From CAKZNE01 sp002695025 (lineage in GTDB: Bacteria; Bacteroidota; Bacteroidia; Flavobacteriales; Schleiferiaceae), in NCBI GenBank assembly GCA_913043285.1, contig CAJWML010000002.1, positions 248,001 to 312,000 on the forward strand: DNA of 64,000 nt, read 5' to 3'. Made by a program: the position numbers and the translations under genes. Below are positions 26,917-34,992 of this stretch, piece by piece. Each line of letters begins with the position of its first letter. Positions within the stretch are counted from its first letter, which is position 1. A model generated the notes under the pieces. It did not search any database, was not told the DNA's origin, and saw nothing but the letters and a program-made list of their open reading frames with translations.

Positions 26917-28145
26917 ATCATTCTGAAAAACATCTCGAGCAGTTTGTGGAAGAGATCGTCCGTTCGCTAAAGCCCAAACTGGAAGATCAGGCTCTCATCG
27001 AGTGCTTTCTTCTTTTTATACATGCCAAGCAAACTAAGAGTGAGTTTCATAGGGTGGAAGAGCTTGGAGAGTTTATTAAACAATTGAAAATTCCTTTATC
27101 ACTTTCTGCAGAACCATGGTTAATAGAGGTATGGCAAGAATTTTCCTTTAAATGGGATCGCTTCATAACTATGTCAAACGATTTTGAAATAGGCTTATTC
27201 TTGGAGTATGTCTTAAAAGAAGTTAGAGATCTTGCGGGTAGTAATTTGCTCCGCACCGCTAATTTTATTACTCCTTCAGAAATGGTTAAGCTTATGGTTT
27301 CGACTATGGCAAATACTAAAATGCAAAGTATATATGATCCCGCCTGTGGTTCTGGTGATTTATTGATGACTGCTGGAAAAGAGTTAAAAGCTCAAAATTT
27401 TTTTGGCGAAACCCAGTCGGAAATGAATCTGAGAATGGCCCGGTTATTCGGTTTAATATATAAGAGTCAACAACCCAGTGCAAAAGTAAATTTTTCAGAT
27501 CGACCCTTTGATAATAAAAGCTACGATGCTATTATCTCTAATCCACCTTTTGGGCTAACCATTAAAGACTTTTCTCCCATCGGAAAATTCAATTCTGAAT
27601 TCAAGAGTGGTAAAAGTGAGGTACTGTTTCTTAACCACATCTTAGATAGTATGAGTGAAAATGGGGTGGCCTCGGTTATTTTACCCTTAAACGCCTTGTT
27701 TGGAAAAGGTTTGATGGAAAAGGTTCGCAGGAGGATTATCGATGATAACTTATTGGAGGCGGTTATCCAACTTCCTTCCAAGGTATTTTATAATTCCAAT
27801 GTCAGTACCGTGATCTTTCTTTTAAAGAAACAAAAAGAAACAGAAGACATTCTGCTCATCGATTTATCTAAAGATTTCCGCAAAGGAAAAAAACGGTATG
27901 AAGTAAAATCAGAGGCCATAGAGAAAGCTATAATAGCGGTTCAGTCTTTCAGAAATGGAAATAAGGAAGAGAAAGCAATGGTAGTATCTCCGAAAATGGT
28001 AATTGAAAAAGATTATAATCTAAGCCTGAATTTATATCAAAATTCAAATTCTAAAGATTTACCTAAATTTCGATCCTCTGAAGATTTACTGGAGGAATGT
28101 AAAGCTATTGAAAGAAGAATAGGAGAATTGCAAAAGCGATTTTAA
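26913..28145 (+). CDS. N6-adenine DNA methylase (HsdM-like)
   Basis: A 410-residue HsdM-type methyltransferase. SAM motif I is DPACGSGDLL at about residues 142-151, and the catalytic motif IV is NPPF at about 210-213. A helical N-terminal domain precedes it, and STVIFLLKK follows as in type I and BREX-like methylases. It should methylate adenine in the sequence chosen by the upstream HsdS. It overlaps the 58-residue gene by 4 bases and is 9 bases before the next one. Low GC and A-rich codons suggest horizontal acquisition. Confidence 0.9.
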   Translation: MNHSEKHLEQFVEEIVRSLKPKLEDQALIECFLLFIHAKQTKSEFHRVEELGEFIKQLKIPLSLSAEPWLIEVWQEFSFKWDRFITMSNDFEIGLFLEYVLKEVRDLAGSNLLRTANFITPSEMVKLMVSTMANTKMQSIYDPACGSGDLLMTAGKELKAQNFFGETQSEMNLRMARLFGLIYKSQQPSAKVNFSDRPFDNKSYDAIISNPPFGLTIKDFSPIGKFNSEFKSGKSEVLFLNHILDSMSENGVASVILPLNALFGKGLMEKVRRRIIDDNLLEAVIQLPSKVFYNSNVSTVIFLLKKQKETEDILLIDLSKDFRKGKKRYEVKSEAIEKAIIAVQSFRNGNKEEKAMVVSPKMVIEKDYNLSLNLYQNSNSKDLPKFRSSEDLLEECKAIERRIGELQKRF

Positions 28146-28154
28146 TTAAATACA

Positions 28155-28994
28155 ATGCCTTTAAAAAAGCGGTCATCAGTCAAAAAAATTAATAGAAGGG
28201 CGGTAAAAACTATTACCAGCAATGTTAAAGGTCATATAAATGACCTGGCTGAGCTTTTATATAGTTTTATTCCCCTCCGAACCCGGAATAATAAAACTGA
28301 AACCTTTTACACTATCTTTAAAGAGAGTTCCATTCAATCCTATTTTCCTAAGGGAGCGTACAAAAAGGTGGCTTTGGAAAAAGCCCTCGAAAAGCTGTTT
28401 CGTTATCATAAAAAGCTCCCCTATACCATTTTCAGGAAAGTGGTTGCTGCGGCTATTAAGTACCGCAGGTATAAAAGAAATCCCTTAAAGCGATCTGAAC
28501 TTGATCAACTGGATTCTTTTCTGCTTAAACTTGGTATAAACTTAACAACAGAGCTACAGCATACGGAACTGGATGAATTTGTTCCCCTCATTACAGTACC
28601 CCCTGCTGAATTGATCAGGCGCCTGGAAAGCCATCCTTTATGTGAGCAATTGAATTCTGAGCCCTTAGAGCTATTCAGGAATGGTCATTTTAACGAATCG
28701 GTGCGAAAAGCCTCAGAGAGATTTGAAGTGGCGGTGCAGGATCTTACCGGTTTAAATGACATTGGAAAGAACCTTATGGGAAAAGCCTTTAACCTTAATG
28801 GACCAATTATTACTCTTAATCAGCTCTCCAATGAAAATGAAAGAGGTATACAGGAAGGGTTCCAGTTTTTAAGTATGGGTATGATCCGGGCCATGCGCAA
28901 CATCTTCAGCCATGGTGATGAAGATCAGCGGAGCCCGGAAGAGGCTTACGAAATGTTGATGTTCATCAACTGGCTTTTCCGGCAATTACCTTAA
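28155..28994 (+). CDS. TIGR02391 (Ymh) family protein
   Basis: A 279-residue protein. The C-terminal half from about residue 160 matches the Ymh/TIGR02391 pattern: LFRNGHFNESVRKASERFE, then GKAFNL, a GFQFLSMGMIRAMRNIFSHG stretch and a closing EMLMFINWLFRQL. The N-terminal 150 residues are basic and helical and may bind nucleic acid. Members of the family are often found with restriction or abortive-infection genes, and the biochemical role is not established. It lies between the methylase (9 bases) and the helicase (8 bases) in one operon. Confidence 0.8.
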   Translation: MPLKKRSSVKKINRRAVKTITSNVKGHINDLAELLYSFIPLRTRNNKTETFYTIFKESSIQSYFPKGAYKKVALEKALEKLFRYHKKLPYTIFRKVVAAAIKYRRYKRNPLKRSELDQLDSFLLKLGINLTTELQHTELDEFVPLITVPPAELIRRLESHPLCEQLNSEPLELFRNGHFNESVRKASERFEVAVQDLTGLNDIGKNLMGKAFNLNGPIITLNQLSNENERGIQEGFQFLSMGMIRAMRNIFSHGDEDQRSPEEAYEMLMFINWLFRQLP

Positions 28995-29002
28995 AACAAA
29001 GC

Positions 29003-32000
29003 ATGCAGGAAATTCTCAGGCAATATGCTTCCCATGAAACTGGATTGTTTCTTTTAAACCTTCCTACGGGTTTTGGTAAAACCTATAAGGTACTGCAATA
29101 CATCGTAGATCAATACGAGGATCACCGGCCCATTTACTTTGTTACCAACCTCAAGAAAAACCTTCCGCTAAAAAAGCTGCAAAGTCTTTTTAAAGAAAAA
29201 GGCCTGGAAAAGGTTTTTGATGATAGCGTACTTTTTATTGATGGTACTTCCGTTAAAGTAGTTGAGCATATTACAGAGCTTGACGATATCCCCGATGAAG
29301 TAAGGAAGTGGGAGGAGTTCAGGAAGTTGCGGCAAAAGGCGCGTTTGGTTAATCGCTTCATGGAAAGTAAAAAAACAACTATAGCTCAGGCAGAGGCCAA
29401 TACCATCATCGAAAATGAGATCAGAACAGAACTGGAACCTCAATTTCGCAACCGGCTCATCCACTATATTGAAAAAAACACCAGTGAGAGAGGAGCATAT
29501 GCTTCACCGGGCAGGAAGCTCCGATGGATCAGGAGCAATGCCGCCTGGATCATAGATCTGTATCCTTCCGTAACTACTTCCGAAAAGAAGATATTCTTTA
29601 TGAGCGTGGATAAATTCTTTGCCAGGAATGTTACCCTGATACAACCTTCCTATTATTTCCACGATCATAAATCCATTGACCAGGCTTTGGTATTTATTGA
29701 TGAGTTTGATGCTTCTAAAAAGCCATTACTCAATAACATTATTGAAAATGGTTTGAGTAAACGGATTAACCTGGTAGCTTTATTCCAGCAAATCTATACC
29801 ACTCTGTCAGGACTGCAATTTCCGGCCACTTTACTGAGGGAATCACTAGCCAGGCAACAAAAGGATTATAAATCTATCCAGGAAATCCTGGATTATCTGG
29901 AAGTGCAGGCGGCAGAACTTAAAAGTGAATTCCACCTGGATGTGCCCTTTAAAACCGTGAGTGCGGATAATAAACGAAATTTCATTTTCCACGACTTTGA
30001 ATACGAAACCATTCTCAAAGAGGGGTTCAGGTTTATCAGTATAGTGTATAGTGAAGAGGAACAGGTGAATTACGTGCACTTTGAGCACGACAAAAACAAG
30101 GTGAAAGGTATAAGCCTGCCTACCATGCTGGCCAAACTCCGCGCTTATATTCAGTACTTTTCAAGAGGTATCTGGATGACAGCCTTGAATTATAGCGAGC
30201 TGAAACAGGAGAGTGGCTCTGATGATTTTCCCCTGGAAAGTGCTTTACGCACGGTTCTGGACCTGTTTAACCTGGATTCCCTTCAGGTGAATTACATTAT
30301 GGACATCGTTGCCAACCAGCACGGCAGGGAGGTACAGGAAGGCTTACCCCGGTCTAATTACCTGCGTGAGCATAGCTTTTATATGAACGGTTTCCGTTAT
30401 TATGATTTTGTGGATAGTGAGAACCACGATCTCAGTTCACGCATTTACCTCAATACATTTGAACAAACCCCTGAAAAACTGATGCTTAAGCTGGCCCAGC
30501 GCGCCAATGTGATCGGTATATCGGCTACGGCAACCGTACCTACGGTATTGGGAAATTACGATCTCAACTTTTTAAGGCAGCGATTGGGAGAGAACTTCAG
30601 AACGGTTAATGAAGCGGAACTGGCCCAACTTAAGGAAAGGTTCAGACAATTAACAGTCGGCTATGGTCAACTGGAGATTAAGGCTGAGCTGGTAAAGTGT
30701 GAAGACACGCAAGAAGAAGCTTTGGCCTTGTTTGAAGACGCAGAATACGCCTCGGAAGTATTTAAGAAACTGAATAACCTCTGGAATACACGGGATTTTC
30801 ACCGGAGGAGATACTTACGGGCAGCCCATGTATTCAAGCATTTTTTACTGAGTGACACTGCCCATTCTTTTCTTTACCTGGGAAACGCTCTGCCCAGGGT
30901 AAATCATCCGGATTTTGATGAAGGAGTTTTAAAAGAGATGTTCAATTTTTTAATTGAAAAATTCGGAAAATCGGTTTATCGCGATGCAAACTATAAACCA
31001 TTTGTAGTAATAGACAGCGAACGGTTTGAATTGAAGAAGAAGAACTTATTGACCAATTTATCATCCGGGCAAAAACTCTTTATGGTCTCCACTTATCAAA
31101 CGCTGGGAGCCGGTCAAAACCTTCAGTATCCCGTACCTGAGAATATGGAAACGGTAGTGATAAATACTCGTCATTCTGCTGATCCCGAAAAAGACATTGA
31201 CGGCATTTATTGTGAGCGGCCGACCCATTTACTGGTAAATAAGTTTGGGAAAAGCCTAGAGGAGAAGGAGCTGGTACAGAATATTTTTGAGGTGGAATTT
31301 CTGGCGGAGACGGGGGAGATATCTACGGCTCAATTAAAACATGAGATTAAAAAAGGCTTTAAGCTGGTAAGTGGTAAAAAGCCTCTTTTTAGTGAGATGG
31401 ATGTGAAAGAGAAAAACCTGTATTCCAAAGACAGCTTTGCCCATTACATCAGCAAAATGGTGATACAGGCCATCGGAAGGATCTCACGTACCAATCGTAA
31501 AAGCCGCGAGATCCACATCTTGGCGCATCACCGGGTACAGGAACTATTGCGTACCGATGAAAAGTCTCCGCAGATCTATTTGCATGAGTATGAAAAGTTA
31601 CTGGAAAAATGTAATTCATCAGTCGGTATTGATTCGCAGGAAGAAGAGTGTTTTAATGTAGCCGAACGTAAAAACCGAAAGGCCAGGAGGTTGATCAATT
31701 CCATGTTGCACAAGGACTTTGAGGAAGAGAACCAGAGATATTGGCAACAGTTGCGGGATTTTGTTTTAAGAAATCCCCGGGTGTACAAAGCTTCCGATAT
31801 TCCCAGCCCATTGGAATGCTTTTACTTCCGCCTGCCGGATAACGCCCTTACCTATAGCTATCGGAAAAGAGACGGACAGAAATATTATAATTCCGTAAAG
31901 TCACTGCATCAGGGAATTTCAGAATATACCGCCCGTTTACAACAATTTATGCAACTGCCGGAACTAAAAGCCCATTTTGAAGAGAAGGGTTATGCCATCA

Positions 32001-32422
32001 CTTTTGGCAAAGGACCTTACATTATGAACCCGGTAGCTTTCCATAGCATTTATAAAGGCATATTGGGAGAAACAATCGGTAAGTTTCTTTTGGAGGAGTA
32101 TTGCTATGTACAATTGCAAAACCTGGAACTGGACGAATACGAGCTATTTGACTTTAAAACCGACCAGGGTATTTACATAGACTTTAAACATTGGTTCAGC
32201 CATAGCTATACGGATACAGGCCTGGAATACAACAAACTACGCCAAAAACTGGAACAGACCGGTGCCCAAAAAGCATTGATCATTAACCTGATCGGGAGTC
32301 CACAATATAGACCACGCAAAAAAGGCCCGATCATTGAAATTCCGTATCTCATCAACGAAGAAAACCTACAGATTGATGCGGATATGATCCAGTTGGTGAT
32401 GGAGGAGATTAACAATCTCTAA
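29003..32422 (+). CDS. large helicase with probable C-terminal PD-(D/E)XK nuclease
   Basis: A 1139-residue effector. Walker A is LPTGFGKT at residues 20-27, the DEAD-type box is IDEFD near 232, SATATVP near 512 is motif III-like and AIGRISRTNR near 823 is motif VI. The last 120 residues read as a restriction-type nuclease: a helix with GETIGKFLLEE (about 1023), then ELFDFKTDQGIYIDFKHW (about 1046-1063), giving the D...(I)xDxK pattern. Type I HsdR carries its nuclease at the N-terminus, so the order here is reversed. It probably translocates on or unwinds DNA and cuts it when the methylase mark is missing. The stop overlaps the convergent TPR gene by 4 bases. The nuclease call is inference. 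Confidence 0.85.
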   Translation: MQEILRQYASHETGLFLLNLPTGFGKTYKVLQYIVDQYEDHRPIYFVTNLKKNLPLKKLQSLFKEKGLEKVFDDSVLFIDGTSVKVVEHITELDDIPDEVRKWEEFRKLRQKARLVNRFMESKKTTIAQAEANTIIENEIRTELEPQFRNRLIHYIEKNTSERGAYASPGRKLRWIRSNAAWIIDLYPSVTTSEKKIFFMSVDKFFARNVTLIQPSYYFHDHKSIDQALVFIDEFDASKKPLLNNIIENGLSKRINLVALFQQIYTTLSGLQFPATLLRESLARQQKDYKSIQEILDYLEVQAAELKSEFHLDVPFKTVSADNKRNFIFHDFEYETILKEGFRFISIVYSEEEQVNYVHFEHDKNKVKGISLPTMLAKLRAYIQYFSRGIWMTALNYSELKQESGSDDFPLESALRTVLDLFNLDSLQVNYIMDIVANQHGREVQEGLPRSNYLREHSFYMNGFRYYDFVDSENHDLSSRIYLNTFEQTPEKLMLKLAQRANVIGISATATVPTVLGNYDLNFLRQRLGENFRTVNEAELAQLKERFRQLTVGYGQLEIKAELVKCEDTQEEALALFEDAEYASEVFKKLNNLWNTRDFHRRRYLRAAHVFKHFLLSDTAHSFLYLGNALPRVNHPDFDEGVLKEMFNFLIEKFGKSVYRDANYKPFVVIDSERFELKKKNLLTNLSSGQKLFMVSTYQTLGAGQNLQYPVPENMETVVINTRHSADPEKDIDGIYCERPTHLLVNKFGKSLEEKELVQNIFEVEFLAETGEISTAQLKHEIKKGFKLVSGKKPLFSEMDVKEKNLYSKDSFAHYISKMVIQAIGRISRTNRKSREIHILAHHRVQELLRTDEKSPQIYLHEYEKLLEKCNSSVGIDSQEEECFNVAERKNRKARRLINSMLHKDFEEENQRYWQQLRDFVLRNPRVYKASDIPSPLECFYFRLPDNALTYSYRKRDGQKYYNSVKSLHQGISEYTARLQQFMQLPELKAHFEEKGYAITFGKGPYIMNPVAFHSIYKGILGETIGKFLLEEYCYVQLQNLELDEYELFDFKTDQGIYIDFKHWFSHSYTDTGLEYNKLRQKLEQTGAQKALIINLIGSPQYRPRKKGPIIEIPYLINEENLQIDADMIQLVMEEINNL

Positions 32423-34467
32423 TTAGCTCTATGTTTGGCCATTATATTTTTAAAATCTGTTAGAAATTTATTTTTGTCTATCTTCAGACTTCTTAATATC
32501 TGCGAAGCTAGATTTATTGCTTCCGTAGTGTCCGGGTTATAATCCTCATATTCTGATGCATAGAGAAAAGTCAATCCACAATAAAACAAGGATTTTTCTG
32601 TATCTGATCTATTGGAATAATAAAACATGGCTATTATAGAGGTGAGAGTTACTAATTCTGAGGAATGAGCATCAGGTTCTTCAGACGCCATTTTAAGACG
32701 ATGGCCAAGAACCATTCTGAAATTCTGCTCAGCTTCATCCAATTTATTTATTTGACTTTGAACAATGGCTAAATTTGACTTAGCTTCAATATAATCGGAT
32801 ATATGAGTGTCAAAGTTTTCTTCTAATAAATATTCCCAAATATCCAGACTATATGTAAAAAATTTTTCAGCGGTATTAGGATCTTCTTTTAACGTAAATA
32901 CGTTTCCAATATATTTATAGGATGTAGCAATTTCATTATTAAAAAATTTATTGTTTAATGACCTTTCTAAATTTAACCAATTCTTTAATGAATACTCATG
33001 ATAACGTTGAGCATTATCATAGTCTCCTGTTTTAGTAAATACATTTGCGGCTAGGTTTTTTTGGTATGTGGCTAAAGGGGGTAAATAGGATTTTGGATTA
33101 TATGTGGCTAACCTACCCACGATAGCTATTGCTTCGAGGTAATTTTCTTTTGCTTGAGAAAACTCTTGATTTACTCCCTGTGCAATAGCTAATGCATTCA
33201 GGACGTCCGCAATATGTGGAAGATGGAGTTGAGGGTTATTGATTGCTAATTCTCTCCTGAGAGATAGAGACTGATGTAATTTTACTATGGCATCTTTAAT
33301 GGAGTTCTGTTCGAATAATAATACACCTAAGCAGTATATAGTGCTGGCAATTTGAGGTTTAAAGTGATGAGATTCTTTTTTAGATAAGCCTTCATAAATA
33401 GAAAGTGATTTATTAAAATAATTTTCAGATTTGTTAAATTTTTTTTTCTTTAAAAATAAAGTTCCCAAATTGAAAAAAATGGAGGCTAATTCAGATTTGT
33501 ATTCTTCAGATCCCTTCTTTGAAATTTGTTTATTAATTGATAATGCTTTCTTTAAATTTTTTTCAGCATCATCAAATTTTAGCAGTTTTTGCTGGACAAC
33601 TGACAGATTAGATAATACATAAGAAATATGGGGTAGGTGGTGTTCGGGAGCGCCATCAACTAGCTTTTCATGTATTTTAAGAGCTTTTTCAAGGAAAGTT
33701 TCGGACTTTTCAAATTCATGATTTGTTTCAAATAGAATTCCCATATTATTGAGAATAATAGCTAGATTACTGTAATATAACCTTGCTTCTTGGTGATCTT
33801 TCTGTTTTTCATGGAGTTCTATAGCCTCATGATAAAGAGGAAGAGCTTCAGGAATTTGATTATGCTTATGAAGAAAGCTAGCAAAATGAAAAGTGTTATC
33901 AAAATTCCTATCTGATCTGAGAGATAATTCATAATACTCTTTAGCTTTCTTGAAGCGATTTTTCAATCCATAATCAATTTCGATAAGTTGAGCTAATATT
34001 AAGAATTCATCTGAATTATTGCGCAGGTCTTTCTTATTCCGATTGGATTTTTCTGTTAAAGTTTGTTGCTCCTGCAATAAAACGTCCTGTTGTTCACCTA
34101 TTTTTTGGACATCCAAAACAGCTTGAGCTTCCTTAAATTCCCCATTATCAAAATGAACTTTGGCCTGTTGCAGACGAATTGTATTTATTTCAATTTTCTG
34201 AAAAGTTTCAGCCAGGGATATTACGCTTTGTTTAAAATCTTCCAGCTTATTCTTTTCTTCTTCAAGTTCCATTGAGTACTTCAGGCGCTCTTGTTCATTT
34301 TCTTCCAGTCGAACAAGTTTTTCAAGACGTTCAATGGCTTTCGCAATATCAGCATACTCTGCACTCTTGTAATAGTTGTCACCAAGGTGAACGTCTCCTC
34401 CTGCACTTACTAAACCCGCATTTATATTTTTTGAATGAAGGATATCCATTTTATTAATTATCTCCAA
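32419..34467 (-). CDS. tetratricopeptide-repeat protein with N-terminal GDN tag
   Basis: A 682-residue cytoplasmic protein. Residues about 8-27 carry a KNINAG...GDVHLGDN motif, then a coiled coil (30-100) and an array of TPRs from about 160 to the end (repeats of ALxIxExL, AExNLxKAL and NLxxxYxxxG types, in pairs of 34-42 residues). It belongs to the NB-ARC/CHAT-associated type of repeat scaffolds by appearance, but no effector domain is visible. The start overlaps the upstream small gene by 14 bases. Very AT-rich. Probable sensor or scaffold of a defence or toxin-like pair. Confidence 0.78.
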   Translation of the reverse strand: MEIINKMDILHSKNINAGLVSAGGDVHLGDNYYKSAEYADIAKAIERLEKLVRLEENEQERLKYSMELEEEKNKLEDFKQSVISLAETFQKIEINTIRLQQAKVHFDNGEFKEAQAVLDVQKIGEQQDVLLQEQQTLTEKSNRNKKDLRNNSDEFLILAQLIEIDYGLKNRFKKAKEYYELSLRSDRNFDNTFHFASFLHKHNQIPEALPLYHEAIELHEKQKDHQEARLYYSNLAIILNNMGILFETNHEFEKSETFLEKALKIHEKLVDGAPEHHLPHISYVLSNLSVVQQKLLKFDDAEKNLKKALSINKQISKKGSEEYKSELASIFFNLGTLFLKKKKFNKSENYFNKSLSIYEGLSKKESHHFKPQIASTIYCLGVLLFEQNSIKDAIVKLHQSLSLRRELAINNPQLHLPHIADVLNALAIAQGVNQEFSQAKENYLEAIAIVGRLATYNPKSYLPPLATYQKNLAANVFTKTGDYDNAQRYHEYSLKNWLNLERSLNNKFFNNEIATSYKYIGNVFTLKEDPNTAEKFFTYSLDIWEYLLEENFDTHISDYIEAKSNLAIVQSQINKLDEAEQNFRMVLGHRLKMASEEPDAHSSELVTLTSIIAMFYYSNRSDTEKSLFYCGLTFLYASEYEDYNPDTTEAINLASQILRSLKIDKNKFLTDFKNIMAKHRAN

Positions 34468-34843
34468 TGCGTGTGTCTCTTCCGGATTTGATAATGCCTG
34501 TGTTTACATTTTTGCTACTCCGTACCATTGTGCTTTTTTCTTTATTGGATAAAATGTAGAATATTCTTTCTATATGCTTTTTTGCCTCTGGGAAATCTTC
34601 AATATGAACCTCCATCATAGATTTTACTGCTTTTTGTCTGGCTTTGCTATTAGGCTTTTCCCGAAGCATTTTGGAAACTTCCTTTTCTTCACCGTTATCT
34701 TTAAAGAGTACAGAGCGTAGCCATTTAGAAGCTGATCCACCAATATCAGATATTAGTGCTTTAAGATCTTTATTTTTGGAGAGTTGAGTACCGAGGTAAG
34801 TAACAATGCCTCCTATCATTGCTGAAGTTGCAATTGGTTCCAT
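34454..34843 (-). CDS. small protein with C-terminal GDN tag, partner of the TPR protein
   Basis: 129 residues. A weakly hydrophobic N-terminus (about 5-20) is followed by a basic helical middle and a C-terminal KNVNTG...GRDTRIGDN. This tail is nearly the same as the N-terminal tag of the TPR protein encoded next, overlapping by 14 bases. No family recognised. The shared tag suggests the two assemble through the same beta-strand-type element. Confidence 0.68.
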   Translation of the reverse strand: MEPIATSAMIGGIVTYLGTQLSKNKDLKALISDIGGSASKWLRSVLFKDNGEEKEVSKMLREKPNSKARQKAVKSMMEVHIEDFPEAKKHIERIFYILSNKEKSTMVRSSKNVNTGIIKSGRDTRIGDN

Positions 34844-34957
34844 TGAGCGAAATATAAATTTATTTTAAAGATATGTTATTAAATGAAAAATAAGAAGTGG
34901 CCAAATGTTACTTTAGAGTAAATTTTAATCTCCCCACAAAACCCTATTTTAGCCCTT

Positions 34958-34981
34958 TATCTTTGCCTTAAACCGGCAAAG
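34958..34981 (+). promoter_or_regulatory. -7 promoter element and overlapping operator-like palindrome before hsdR
   Basis: TATCTTTG at 34958-34965 matches TAnnTTTG exactly, although no TTTG sits at the right distance upstream. A perfect inverted repeat ctttgcc / ggcaaag (34961-34967 with 34975-34981, 7-base loop) overlaps it and ends 11 bases before the hsdR ATG. A repressor site or a leader hairpin would both fit. Confidence 0.4.
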
Positions 34982-34992
34982 GCTTTTACCGA

